In this document: positions 34,901 to 54,441 of the stretch, in pieces
How positions within the stretch are numbered: position 1 is the stretch's first letter
Layout: each line of letters starts with the position of its first letter
NCBI GenBank assembly: GCA_008933995.1
Contig: WARS01000016.1
Span: forward strand, 10,247,848 to 10,311,847
Origin: Datnioides undecimradiatus
Lineage: Eukaryota; Chordata; Actinopteri; Lobotiformes; Datnioididae
Direction of reading: 5' to 3'
Length of the DNA stretch: 64,000 nt
The notes under the pieces: model-generated
What the model was told of the DNA's origin: nothing
The model's database searches: none
The model's input: the letters and a program-made list of their open reading frames with translations, nothing else
Position numbers and translations under genes: made by a program

Positions 34901-37143
34901 AAAGGATGTGATGAGTTTCTACTTTTAATGTTTTGCATCCTTTTTACTGTTGATGATGGTGAAAGTTATGTACTCCTCCTCCCTCATTAAAGAATTATGG
35001 TTATATGAATATAAAAATGTTTTTGTTTAAAAACTTTAGTGCTGGATACAGAAAGTCTTCTGCTTCACTTAAGAGTATGTTCATCGTGTTTGTTGCTAGA
35101 TGGAAATCTGAAGCCTTCGGTGCGCAAACATTCATCTTTCTGCACAGTAAAGATTAAACTTCAGTGAAGCAACAAACCAAATTGAGTTGTGCGATCAAAC
35201 GCCTTTAACTGCCACATACACTAGCTTTTCACGACGTGCAGCAACACAACAGGCTCTCATCATCCTCCTTCTCCTCCTTCTTTCCCACAGATTCCTGAGG
35301 AGATGAGTCGCTGCAGGAACTCATACGTGGAGCAGGCGCTGCTGCCGCGGCGTTTAGAGGACCTCGCAGGTGAAGAGGCCGGGCAGGCAGGTTACAGGGC
35401 CTACCTACAGGAAAGCCTAGATGCCCTCCTCAAAGACGCTAAGGACAAGTTTAAAGGCTATGACAGCTGTTCCACACCCGAGCACGCCGAGCTGGCCTGT
35501 AGGAAGGTAAGAAAAAATATTTTATATTCATGGAAGATTCATTAATTATAGGAAAAAACCAGATCATCCATCTGTCTTTCGTGTGTGTTTCCTGTCTTCT
35601 CCTTCTCCTCCTCATGTCTCTAAACTCTCTCCTGCTTCTCTAAATATCTCATGGAAAACCAGCACTTAGGGTTTCCTGTATAGAAACACATCCGTGTGAA
35701 ACTGGCCTGGCCCTTGGCTTCTCATTCCCATCCCAGTACTGGACTCTATCCCAGAATGACATCAGCTTGACATAGACATATACACAACCTCCACATTATC
35801 CCAGGCCTACATTTCCTGTCTCTAGTGTGCAAGGGCCCCGTATGAGGTTATCTTTCTCCAGTGTGAGAGTCACAAGGTGCGGAGAGTGTGTTCTTTATCA
35901 TCTGATGGCAAAACGAAGCAGCTGACTTGTCTAAAGGGCACCGGGGGGGGGGGGGGGATGAAACACAGCTTGACTGTTGTGTACTAGATTATGGCTCAAC
36001 ATCTAATTTCTGTAATTATGGCTGGATATCTTTAAAAGGAGCCGCATACCACTTGAAGATTCACCACATTAACTCTTTATGCTCATCTTAGAAAATGTGT
36101 GTGAAGCACTGAGAAAAATATATCTCTCCCAAGCATTTAACACAAGCATCATACATAATATACACGATTAATAACCCAGATCATATTTAAATTTGAGAAA
36201 TTTTCTTAATATAGAGAGAAATAAAGTGAAACAAAGCCTACCTTCATGATGTGCGACAAACATTTTTTTGTTTTGTTTTTTGGAGATTTTAGTGCTGTGG
36301 AGTGACCATGAAACACAGCGTCACATCTGTCCAGGGTCATTCGTTGCATGACATTCGCTGTTTCTCTCTCACCTCCTTCCCTGTTATCTCTTTACTGTCA
36401 GAAAAAAACCCCAGAAAATATAGCTGTGCATTAAGTAGTTGGGCATTTTTGTCTGTTTCTCCAGGTGCATGATGGCTTCCCGCTGCGTCAGTGGAAGGTG
36501 ACCGTGGAGGTGCCTGCAAGTCCTGAGGAGGTTCTGACGCGAGTGCTGAGGGAGCAGGGCCACTGGGATGAAGACTTGCTCGAGAGCCGGCTGGTGGAGA
36601 CTCTGGATGATAGGACGGAGGTCTACCAGTATGTCAGGAACACCATGGCTCCACATCCCACCAGAGACCACCTGGTGCTCAGGTAGAAATGTTCTTCCTC
36701 TTCTTCCTTGACTGTCTCTCTTCTCTGATTTAATGTCATTTTTAAGTAAATTTGTTATCCTGTCTAACAGAACATGGGTGACAGACCTGCCAAAGGGTGC
36801 TTGTGCACTAGTGTGTACATCCGTGGACCATGAAGGTGCCCCTGTTGTAGGTGTTCGGGCCAATGTCCTCACCTCACGCTACTACATCGAGCCCTGCGGA
36901 GCCACCAAATCCAGACTCACACATATTTCCAGGATCGACTGCAGGTAAGTGAAATCCTGACAGCAGTGAGGACAGACTCTGTGATATTCATCGTCTTCTG
37001 GGCACACCGAGCTAACACCATGTCTGTTTTTGTTTTTCTGCAGAGGTCGTTTCCCAGAGTGGTACAATAAACTGTATGGACACTTGTGTGCCGCTGAGGT
37101 GGCACGGATACGTGACTCATTCACCGTGCCCATGGACAAATGA
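15138..37143 (+). CDS. dlc1: dlc1 (deleted in liver cancer 1), complete short isoform, 14 coding exons
   Basis: DLC1 is a Rho GTPase-activating protein that switches off RhoA-type GTPases at focal adhesions and membranes. Joining 15138-15150, 21632-21703, 23276-23357, 24530-24593, 26987-28647, 29446-29625, 31320-31479, 32562-32769, 33315-33531, 33942-34056, 35291-35506, 36465-36682, 36771-36944 and 37044-37143 gives 3,480 nt, or 1,159 residues plus TGA. All junctions are GT-AG and in phase. Domains in order: SAM (about 6-76), long disordered Ser/Glu-rich linker (78-650), RhoGAP (about 710-915) and START lipid-binding domain (about 950-1155). The RhoGAP arginine finger is R749 in LFRKSG; LPEPL and NLAVCLAPSLF are intact. 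The N-terminus MILTQIEAKEAC matches mammalian DLC1 short isoform, and GACAL, VDH and RYYIEPCG in START favour DLC1 over STARD13 or STARD8. An in-frame TGA at 15108-15110 fixes the start. The human short isoform is 1,091 residues; the extra length is mostly acidic insertions in exon 5. Confidence 0.94.
15151..21631 (+). other. dlc1: dlc1 intron 1 (6.5 kb)
   Basis: This is the longest intron of the gene. Its first 600 bases are still CpG-rich. A (TG)n microsatellite lies at 16701-16733. I see no further DLC1-like coding exon and no open frame worth calling. Confidence 0.8.
16701..16733 (+). repeat. (TG)16 microsatellite in dlc1 intron 1
   Basis: Uninterrupted TG dinucleotides on the sense strand. 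Confidence 0.95.
21632..21703 (+). CDS. dlc1: dlc1 coding exon 2 (SAM domain, first half)
   Basis: 72 nt between a TGTCTGCAG acceptor and a GTAAGG donor. It encodes IEAKEACTWLRAAGFPQYAQ followed by LYE, the opening helices of the SAM domain. Confidence 0.93.
23276..23357 (+). CDS. dlc1: dlc1 coding exon 3 (SAM domain, middle)
   Basis: 82 nt between a CCCTGTTTAG acceptor and a GTGAGA donor. It encodes AQFPIDISSVTRDHDFLDPD followed by AIEALC; the split codons on both sides fit exons 2 and 4. Confidence 0.93.
24041..24440 (+). repeat. Pyrimidine-rich tract in dlc1 intron 3
   Basis: About 400 bases that are overwhelmingly C and T on the gene's sense strand, ending roughly 90 bases before exon 4. 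It produces several overlapping open frames of Ser/Pro/Leu only, which are composition artefacts and not genes. Confidence 0.6.
24530..24593 (+). CDS. dlc1: dlc1 coding exon 4 (SAM domain, end)
   Basis: 64 nt from a TGTTTGCAG acceptor to a GTAAGT donor. It encodes RLNTLNKCALMRLEISPQRK followed by R, completing the SAM domain, and ends in phase 0. Confidence 0.93.
25996..26018 (+). repeat. (TG)11 microsatellite in dlc1 intron 4
   Basis: Uninterrupted TG dinucleotides. Confidence 0.9.
26145..26161 (+). repeat. G17 homopolymer in dlc1 intron 4
   Basis: Seventeen consecutive G after a short GT run. Length is likely unreliable in any assembly. Confidence 0.9.
26987..28647 (+). CDS. dlc1: dlc1 coding exon 5 (large linker exon: serine-rich region and LD-like motif)
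   Basis: A 1,661-nt exon encoding residues 78-630, the intrinsically disordered linker. Conserved islands seen: DSDEDEPCAISG then WTFQRDSKRWSR at the start; SFLKRMESLRLRS; SVSYSTQTS (14-3-3/kinase-type site); VSTPSPVTRARS; GGMYLEGFDPF; LPEGHKPGTFPKAL; LSFYDNVP, the YDN site (Y515) that in mammalian DLC1 binds the tensin SH2 domain; and SDSALDSASPCPSSP and RRDSGVGASLTR at the end. The mammalian LD motif LDDILYHV appears here as LEQVLQHV (534-541). Three glutamate-rich runs lie at 28091-28117, about 28319-28347 and about 28424-28466. The open frame extends upstream of 26987 into the intron by chance; the CCCTATCCAG acceptor and homology set the boundary. Confidence 0.93.
28091..28117 (+). repeat. 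dlc1: In-frame GAA/GAG repeat (nine consecutive glutamates) in dlc1 exon 5
   Basis: Nine Glu codons in a row between AGCAGACAAGCG and AGCATGATC. Two further Glu/Asp-rich stretches follow in the same exon. Mammalian DLC1 lacks this run at the equivalent place, just before the HKPGTFPKAL motif. Confidence 0.85.
29446..29625 (+). CDS. dlc1: dlc1 coding exon 6 (linker to RhoGAP)
   Basis: 180 nt from a GCACCAG acceptor to a GTAAGT donor. It encodes the conserved LRWPSFQNSHRPSL block and QMNLLQKLSLLQLTALLEKH, then NKHGFSW split at the Trp codon, matching the DLC1 family. Confidence 0.93.
31320..31479 (+). CDS. dlc1: dlc1 coding exon 7 (start of RhoGAP domain)
   Basis: 160 nt from a TATTAAAG acceptor, preceded by a short TG run, to a GTAACC donor. 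It encodes AVPKFMKRIKVRDYKDRNVF, then GVPLQVIVQRTGQPLPQ and MRYLRNQCLDQ, the first part of the RhoGAP fold. Confidence 0.93.
31774..31812 (+). repeat. (TG)n microsatellite in dlc1 intron 7, first copy
   Basis: About 19 TG units. A second tract of similar length follows 140 bases later. Confidence 0.95.
31953..31994 (+). repeat. (TG)n microsatellite in dlc1 intron 7, second copy
   Basis: About 21 uninterrupted GT units. Confidence 0.95.
32562..32769 (+). CDS. dlc1: dlc1 coding exon 8 (RhoGAP catalytic arginine)
   Basis: 208 nt from a CTCTTCCAG acceptor to a GTAAGA donor. It encodes VGLFRKSGVKSRIQALRQMN with the arginine finger R749, then NYEGQSAYDVADMLKQYFRD and LPEPLLTSKLSETFLQIYQ. There is a small insertion of Ala-Ser-Gly-Ala-Asp-Gly-Gly-Gly before VNYEG compared with human. 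Confidence 0.94.
33315..33531 (+). CDS. dlc1: dlc1 coding exon 9 (RhoGAP)
   Basis: 217 nt from a CCTCTGTAG acceptor to a GTGTGT donor. It encodes MPKELRLQAVRAAVLLLPDE, ENQMTPTNLAVCLAPSLFHL and ESSSPR; NLAVCLAPSLF is the conserved GTPase-contact segment of RhoGAPs. Confidence 0.94.
33942..34056 (+). CDS. dlc1: dlc1 coding exon 10 (end of RhoGAP)
   Basis: 115 nt after a long pyrimidine tract ending GGTAAAAG, with donor GTGAGT. It encodes VMNRKQTLGKPDQRDLNENL and AATHGLAHMIQECRKLFR, as in DLC1. Confidence 0.93.
35291..35506 (+). CDS. dlc1: dlc1 coding exon 11 (RhoGAP-START linker and START beginning)
   Basis: 216 nt in phase 0 from a TTTCCCACAG acceptor to a GTAAGA donor. It encodes IPEEMSRCRNSYVEQALLPR, the LEDLAGEE linker, and the DALLKDAKDKFKGYDSCSTP helix that opens the START domain. 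Confidence 0.93.
35943..35957 (+). repeat. G15 homopolymer in dlc1 intron 11
   Basis: Fifteen consecutive G on the sense strand, 508 bases before exon 12. Confidence 0.9.
36465..36682 (+). CDS. dlc1: dlc1 coding exon 12 (START domain)
   Basis: 218 nt from a TTTCTCCAG acceptor to a GTAGAA donor. It encodes VHDGFPLRQWKVTVEVPASP, VLREQGHWDEDLLESRLVET and TEVYQYVRNTMAPHPTRDHL, the START lipid-pocket core. Confidence 0.94.
36771..36944 (+). CDS. dlc1: dlc1 coding exon 13 (START domain)
   Basis: 174 nt from a TGTCTAACAG acceptor to a GTAAGT donor. It encodes TWVTDLPKGACALVCTSVDH, GAPVVGVRANVLTSRYYIEP and SRLTHISRIDC. This block is closest to DLC1 among the three paralogues. Confidence 0.94.
37044..37143 (+). 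CDS. dlc1: dlc1 coding exon 14 (START C-terminus and stop)
   Basis: 100 nt from a TTTTTCTGCAG acceptor to TGA. It encodes GRFPEWYNKLYGHLCAAEVA and RIRDSFTVPMDK, then stop. The tail after RDSF is shorter than in human DLC1. Confidence 0.94.
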
Positions 37144-38915
37144 GAAAGCAGTGTGCAATGTGGGTGACAACAGACTCAACAGCTTTGACTCCTTTGAACC
37201 CCAGACTGCCGGACCATAATTTGGGTCCTACAGAGGACTTGAAATGAGTCATTCCACCCATTCCAACAGAGAGGTAGACAGGGTCCAAGCCTCTTTACAC
37301 TCTCATTTAAAGGACAAAACCTGGATCCTGGATTGAAGGACTTTATTTTTTCATGTGTTTTGCTCTGATTGTGTCACAACCGACTTGACGCTACCGTTTA
37401 AAACTGTTCTGTTGGGGCTCTCAGTGTGCTGCCACAAGTTTTTTGTCTGGGCCAAAGGACATGATGTCACTGATGTGGGATGTTTAAACTTAATCTGATG
37501 GGTGCTATTGCTTCTGAGAAGCAAAGAGGGATTCAATGAGTGTGTATGCTTGTGTGTGGTGTATGTGCGCGTGTGTGTTCAAAGCAACAAACGGTTAATA
37601 AATACATATTCCTCGCACTGGTCTCCAGTGGCAGCATAATGTGTACATACAGTATTCTGTTCACGGTAATGGTTTGTGTCTGTCTTGTGTTACCTCTGTC
37701 CCCTTTTTGTTTCTGTTACAGCAAAGCACAGTCGGCATACTAGACTATATTACGGCCGGTTGATTGATTGAATCCAAGGGTGAAGAAAGATGTGAATGTG
37801 TTGGTAATACGCAGACGGAGCAGAGACAATAGGCAGGATATGGTTAGATGACAGGTGGACGATAGCACAGATGACGTTGGTGTTTCAGTTGAAGGAGGCA
37901 GAGACGGATGAGAATCGGTGGCTGGCTCACCAAAAAGAGAAGGAACGATCAAAGGAAAGGGCCCCACTCACTAGTGATCCTCATTGTGTCGTTAGCTTGC
38001 GTGGAACTTCGCCAGATACAAGGCAAAAATTAGTTACTGTGCTTGCAAAGGTAGCACAGAAAGCTAGTTATTAGTAACAGTGAGGTTCAGTATTAGACAC
38101 ATGATCATGCCAACAAATCTTTGTTAAGACCAACAGAATGACAATAATGGACCAAATATGGAAAAGGCTAAAAGCTTCCCTATATTTAGTTGTAAAGAGC
38201 ACAGTCAATTCTCTTTATTTAAATTTTAGGTAGGACATCACTTGTTCACTTGTATACGTATAAAAAAAATCACAAAGACTTTGATGCAGAACAGAAAAAA
38301 ACAAAACTGTTCTAACATGCAACAGAAACCTCTGGCTAGTCCTAGAAAAGATGAGAAGTAAACAGAGAAAAAATGGTCCTTTTATAAAGGTGGAGATTTT
38401 ACAGGTTTTACTGTAAAGAAGAGGGCAGATTGAATGTTTGTGTGATTTCAAAAAGGAAGGAAAACTATCTTTGCGTAAGCTTCTTTGTCCTTTGTCTGCG
38501 TCCTGTCCCATCAGTGTTTTTAAAAAGAAGTAAGAGTTTTAGGTCCTCCTAACAAAGCTGACCCTCTTTATTACATAACACTCACGCTTCAATCTGAGGG
38601 CTCGCATTTGTCACATTGAGTTGTAGGATTAATTCACTAAGCCATTGTTCATATCATAAATGTTTGTACCATTTAATTGTGTCCCTGCCAAATAATAACG
38701 CATGACAATGACAGTTAATTTAAAACAAATATATTTATACCTCAGATATATGTTTGTTTTGTATCATACCATTTTATTTTATTTTATTGTAAATGTTAAG
38801 CTCTGTGTTACAGAAATGAACAAATGTTTTATCTTTTTTATTAATATTATTTCTGTACAGGTTAATCAAAGTGCACTATTAAATGGATTAAAATAAAAAA
38901 TGCCGTGTCTTGAGA
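37144..38915 (+). other. dlc1: dlc1 3' UTR with two poly(A) signals
   Basis: Non-coding sequence after the stop. AATAAA hexamers occur at 37597-37602 and 38892-38897; the second is followed by a GT-rich stretch, so long and short 3' ends are both possible. The last 700 bases are AT-rich, as in many vertebrate 3' UTRs. The end coordinate is an estimate. Confidence 0.55.
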
Positions 38916-40702
38916 GTTGTGTAAATCTACAATGAGACCTTTCAGACTGAAGTTGTGCCCTTGTTCTTTTAAATCCCTGACAATCTCCTCAGTCGTTTGT
39001 TTACACTACAGTTTATTACACCCTCTCAGATCCAGACTAACTCTGCCTTCCCTCCTCTCTTCACCCTCACCGCCACAGCCACGTCTCTGTGCCTTCATTC
39101 CACACCAATACACCCATGATCAGGCCAGAGAGGCGTTAGCTGCACACAGTGGGCTGTCAACTGGCTCGGTAGATGGTGATCTCACTCGTTGTCTGTTTTC
39201 TTATGTAACAGCTTCATATAGCAGAAGACAATGGGATCCGTTGTACCACAGCTGGCCTTGTCTAGACCCAGCAGACTCAACGGGGTGTGGGGCAGAGAAG
39301 AAGAGGGGCAGGTCTGAAGGTCACAGTGGGGCCCAATGTACTCCATTATGTCTCTAATCACTTGACAAAATGACAAGTATACGTCTAGAAGAGGAAAAAC
39401 ATCTTTCTTGTGTACGTACTGCACAAAGGCATCATGGACTTGTTTTGTTCCTGCTTTGCTCTTATCCAAACATTGGCATTGGCAGTTTACAGTATGACAG
39501 CAGGAACAGGTGTTAACTTGATTGCATAAGCCCACCGCGAAGACAGTGTGCACTCACATGTTTGCCTCCAGGTGGACCATTGACACTTCAAGTACTCTGC
39601 TGTTGAGTGCAACTCAGGAATTAGAGATTAACCAGAGACTCCTGCACGTAACCATAGATGTATGCATGTGCTAGCCTTTGGATTTGTAATGTACATTTAA
39701 CAGAAAAGTCTTTGCTTTTGGTTTTAGCAATACACATCTCTCCAGGGAAATTGTCTCTAGCTGTATTTCTCCTCCTGTGTGTGTGCACTCCAAATGCTGG
39801 TATGTTTTTGCATGTATGTGTATTTTTTGCTGGGAACCCAAACACCTCTGGGAGATTATGCAGGGCCAGATAAGGCTGACCAAGAGTCAGCAGCAGGGCT
39901 GCATTCCTGCACCGTTGTTTGAGAATCCGGCGCAGAAGGTTTCCCACATTGATAAATGAACATGTGCATACTTGCATGTAAACTGAGTGCAGCATTTATC
40001 AAAAATGCAACAGAACACTGTGAATGTTATTGCTGGATCCATACCAGGTGAGGAGTTTCTTATGATAAATTTTCTGTTATTCTACATTGTAGTTTTCTCC
40101 TGAAAGAGAGAACATTTGCAGCAGAAAAGTTTGTGGAAATTACAGAAAAAGGGCAATGACACTAAATGATAACAGCAGGAATCAAACAACTGTGAGATTA
40201 AAGGCCAATAAACTTATGAAATGACGCAAAAAAATATTTCTGTATCTATTTGCAAACACTCATCAGCGTTCATTGCACATATGACAAACCTTCCATGTGC
40301 ACAAACATCTGACAACCACCAGCTCTGACATGCATAATGCAGACTGTTTCATTATTCGTGCAGGTAAAACAGAGTTTCCCCACTGGCATCTGCACCAACA
40401 TGAGCGGTGAGTTGCCATGTTTGGTTACAATGGGTCACATACCTCCATGTAGACTGGAATACTCTGCTGGATTACTTGTGGTATTGTTGCAACACAAATG
40501 GTATGTCATCATGATAATGCCATGTTTTAAGAGTCAACATGGAAAAGAATGACAGGATTTGGTCACACAGTGTTTCTACGGCTGACCTCATATCATTCCC
40601 CGTCATGTATCAATATTCCAGAAATTCCAAAGCTGCAAGTAAAGTTTTATTGCAAGGATTAATCTGGTGTTATACTTGAACACAATGTTCCTGCAAATAT
40701 AC

Positions 40703-40706
<4 letters not shown>

Positions 40707-40735
<29 letters not shown>
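40707..40735 (+). repeat. (AC)n microsatellite
   Basis: About 14 AC units in the dlc1-lonrf1 intergenic region. Confidence 0.9.
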
Positions 40736-40737
<2 letters not shown>

Positions 40738-41154
40738 CTATTTCTTTAAATGACCTAATTAGTGGTGTTCCAAATGTAGTCAAATCCAAATCCCACAGAT
40801 GTGATGTCACGGTCCTGATATGGCAAAAGGTATGTTTGTTTGTCTGCTCATATGAGTCAGTAAAAGTGCTTAATGTGAACAAACCACTAAACAGGAGTCA
40901 AAACTTTACAAAAACACAATCAAAATCATTTCTCTTTGCTAGACTCCCACCACATACTCCTCATCCTTTTTTGTCTGGAGTTCATATTGCTGTTGTTCAT
41001 ATGCCATCCTTCAGATATTTCCTCATCTAACCTGTGTGGAAAAAAAGGCGTGAACACACATCGAGTGGATGCCCTGTTGAAGTGTCACGGACCAAACACA
41101 AGGGGTCGCTGAACTGGATCATGAGTCACAGCTAATGTCTGTTTAACAGTCCAA

Positions 41155-41173
41155 CACTGTCCCCTGGTGGCTG
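41155..41173 (-). promoter_or_regulatory. CTCF-like motif, minus orientation
   Basis: On the minus strand the bases read CAGCCACCAGGGGACAGTG, with one deviation from the CTCF consensus (A where the second G of GGC is expected). A weaker copy lies at 41277-41295 in the same orientation. Confidence 0.4.
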
Positions 41174-41529
41174 TTTGGAATAAAACTTGTATAAAAACAA
41201 GTATAAACGTCTCTGCTCTGTTCTGTCCATGTAGTAGCATGCTGACTGGGGCGTCATACAGGGTGTGGTTGGTGCTGGGCTCCCACTGGTGGCCAAAATC
41301 ATCATCTGCACTGTCTTTAGAGCATCTTTAGAGCTCCAAGTTGTTCATACATGTACTAAGGCACATGTCAGTTTTCCTGCGGACTTGTCCCCACCAGTGA
41401 TGAGGTGACCAGTGAGGTGGTGTTATCTATGAACCACAGTGACTGGCTGGTCTGTTGACTGCAGGTGCAGCTGTTGGTGCACAGGGAGAGGGGATCCACC
41501 ACTGATGGTCTGAGTGTCAGATGAGCATT

Positions 41530-41950
41530 TTCACAGCTTCACCTGCTGCTTTCTATCAGATGAAAGTCAGTGATGTTGCTGCATGTGGAGTCAGGCACAC
41601 TCAGCAGGAAGAGCTGGTCCTGGAAGCAGAGCTGAGATATTACTATTGAAGGTAGAGCTGATGTCAACAGACTCCTGGGACATGCTCCTGATGAGTTCAG
41701 ATGCTGGGGAATTATGTGCAATGAAACCATAAAAACAATGACAAACCTGTTGGCTCTGTAGGAGAACTGTGTGACATTGTTACCACAGAGGTCCGAACAA
41801 TGGGTGTGTAGCCATTCAGTCCTGTTGTCTTTGGTTTTTGGGTGCTGGGATGATAGTGGAGGTCTCTTAGCAGACTGGCATGTCCCCAGTAAGGTGTCAG
41901 AGATGTTGGTAAACACTTAAGTCAGCTGATCAGCACAAAGTGATGTAGTC
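41530..41950 (-). mobile_element. Decayed LINE reverse-transcriptase fragment
   Basis: On the minus strand, frames with stops and shifts read ADQLT, then VFTNISDTLL, and later QFSYRANR and IIPQHL. These match the order and wording of the reverse-transcriptase region of fish non-LTR elements (family pattern ADQL..VFT.IFN, QFAYR.NR, F.TI.P). The copy has a stop right after ADQLT, large deletions and no intact domain. The clade (L2, CR1 or Rex-like) cannot be settled by eye; adjacent sequence down to about 41,200 may belong to the same copy. Confidence 0.55.
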
Positions 41951-42443
41951 TGCCTCTTTATAAGCCTGTCAAGCCTCATTCTAATTTCTACACCCCATTA
42001 AGCTCAGGATTAACATAATGTGTCACCATACAGTACCAAAAACACATCTGTCTTATTTTGGAAAGTTTATAAAATGTGCATTTTATATGTGATGTAGAAT
42101 CACCGAGGTTAGGAATTTTATGATTTAAATATACTTTTCCCTTAAAAATACAAGACACATAGTTTAGTTTTTCAACTTTTGGTAAAATCTACTCTGTTAG
42201 AATTGAATAATTTCCTTTCTTGCATTCGCACTTGTCCATTGTTTTTCCTTACTAGATCTTTGCTTGTGTTGAACTTCATGGCTGTATGGTCTTATTGCAA
42301 ATATATTATTTTTCCAGATGTGTCCACTCTTTTATTATTTATTTATTTCATGTCGCATACATCTACAGGGAACATTTTGTAAATTGTTACATTTTCCTAT
42401 GGGCACTCCTCCGCCTGTGTCTTGTTGGAGTAATGGAACACGT

Positions 42444-42462
42444 TGACCACTAGAGGGCAGGG
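42444..42462 (+). promoter_or_regulatory. CTCF-like motif, plus orientation
   Basis: TGACCACTAGAGGGCAGGG fits the 19-base CTCF consensus at all but one position. It lies between dlc1 and lonrf1, about 1.7 kb before the lonrf1 start. Confidence 0.5.
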
Positions 42463-42887
42463 CCTCCCCACAGTACACAAAGCTGCATTGGATTCACCTT
42501 GATTGGCCTCATATGACCGCAACCACCATTATGCAACATCTATAGCACCATATGCATTAATGATGTATGAACGTAATCAAAGCACTGGTCATTTTTCACT
42601 GTGACCTGAAACAATAAGTTAATATTCAGTATGCCTGGCTTAAGGTCACAACAGAGCAAATAAATTCTGCCCTTACAGGCTCTGAACAAACATTCATGGT
42701 TGCCATTTGCCATATCTATGCATTTGCAGAGGTATTGATACTAGAAAACATTATTCTGATGTTTTCATTATTTAACCATTTGATTTTTTTTTCTGGCTGG
42801 CTGATATTTGGCTTGCAACAACATTGTAACAGCACCGATTTTGTTCAGTTTAAATGTCATGTTTCATGGCTGTTAGGGTTTTATTGC

Positions 42888-42917
42888 CACTAATCAAAAG
42901 TCCTGTTTTGATTAGTG
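42888..42917. repeat. Perfect 12-bp inverted repeat
   Basis: CACTAATCAAAA and TTTTGATTAGTG flank a 6-nt spacer GTCCTG. Intergenic, about 1.3 kb upstream of the lonrf1 ATG. Confidence 0.85.
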
Positions 42918-43989
42918 CTATTCACATATAAAAACACTATTTCTTTTTTATTTGTTTGTTTGCTGGTTGATTGCAGTCTAATTCAGATTCATGTTTTGTA
43001 ACCTTTTTTAAAAAATCCTAACCTTTTATTTGACACGCTAGCTCTTAAGTTTAGCCTGTGTGCAGCAGTAGACTAGACTGCGCAGGATGACAGGTGATGG
43101 TGGGAGGCGACAGACAGCTCAGCATGTCGTGAGAACAGATCTGCAGGAAGCATCTCTAGTGTCTGAGGTATACTGGGTTTTGAAAGGGAGCATTGGTCCA
43201 AGGACCAATCAGTGACCTCTATATGTATTCTCACAGGTGCCATATTGGTAGCCCATTCGTAAATATTATTTGCACACCTAAACACACACACACAAAGATG
43301 TAGTTTTGTTGATTAATTTACTTAGATGAGCATTCTCGGTGGGTGCTTGAGCACTGGAGCACCAAGGAAAATCCAAATTTATCTTAAGGTAAAATGTGAA
43401 AATGGCATGGCCTGGATTCTTTGTGTGTAGTGGGCCTTTATTAAAGGATTTAATATTAGAATGCAAGGCTCTTTATATTTGGCCAGTACTTAGAAAATAT
43501 AAGGCTACTTTAAAAAAAAAAGCAAAACCATAAATAATACTTCGTACTATAGTAGATAATGTGCTATGGCAAACATGACATGAATATAATAAGACAAGAA
43601 AAGAAAACTAATAGAAAATTACTGCTAAACGTGTGATAGAAAGTTGCAATAAACTGGGTTGGACACAGCCAGGGAGAATGAAATAAATTACATAAAACTG
43701 AGACTAGAAGGTGTTACAAAATCTTATTACACAACCAGTTATGAAGGGAGTTTTCTGGGTAGGTTTTCTGACAGCTTTCAAAAAGTACAACTTTCTGACA
43801 AACATGTCAACAAGGAGTTATATCACAATTTTTTTGTTCTGTTTCATTGTTTTATATCACAAATGGAGCCTGGGGGAGTTCTGAAGCAGCAGAGTTCAAA
43901 TGGGAGCGCAGCAATCTGGCACAGTCACTCAACTCCACTACGTCTCTTCCGTAGTTATGAAACTTTCGAACGCACGTTTTGTAACCGAG

Positions 43990-44180
43990 ACGTTCTGACC
44001 AATCACATCGCGAGCTCGCCGTTCACGTGACTGTGTTTTTTTATGTAACAAAGGGGCGTCTATGAGAAAGTCAGTTCACTACACTGTCCAGGACTGTGGC
44101 AGCTATAGAAATGTATAGACACGCTAACAGAAGAAAACCTAAATCTACGTAACGCCCTCTTTTCTTTCTTTAACGACACA
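43990..44180 (+). promoter_or_regulatory. lonrf1: Putative lonrf1 promoter: CCAAT box and palindromic E-box
   Basis: Just upstream of the lonrf1 ATG lie GACCAATCA (43997-44005, NF-Y type) and TCACGTGA (44023-44030, a USF/MiT-TFE type E-box), about 20 bases apart in a locally CpG-rich stretch. No TATA box is evident. The transcription start is inferred to fall between 44,040 and 44,170. Confidence 0.5.

Positions 44181-54441
<10,261 letters not shown>

Larger units (their letters stand above)
38916..43989. other. dlc1-lonrf1 intergenic region
   Basis: No gene recognised. It holds a (CA)n microsatellite, a decayed LINE, CTCF-like motifs and a perfect 12-bp inverted repeat; the rest is AT-rich unique-looking sequence. 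Confidence 0.6.

Noticed and set aside
43960..43998. Heat-shock element-like GAA/TTC units before lonrf1
   Set aside because: The GAA and TTC units do not have the required 2-base spacing, so no proper HSE is formed.
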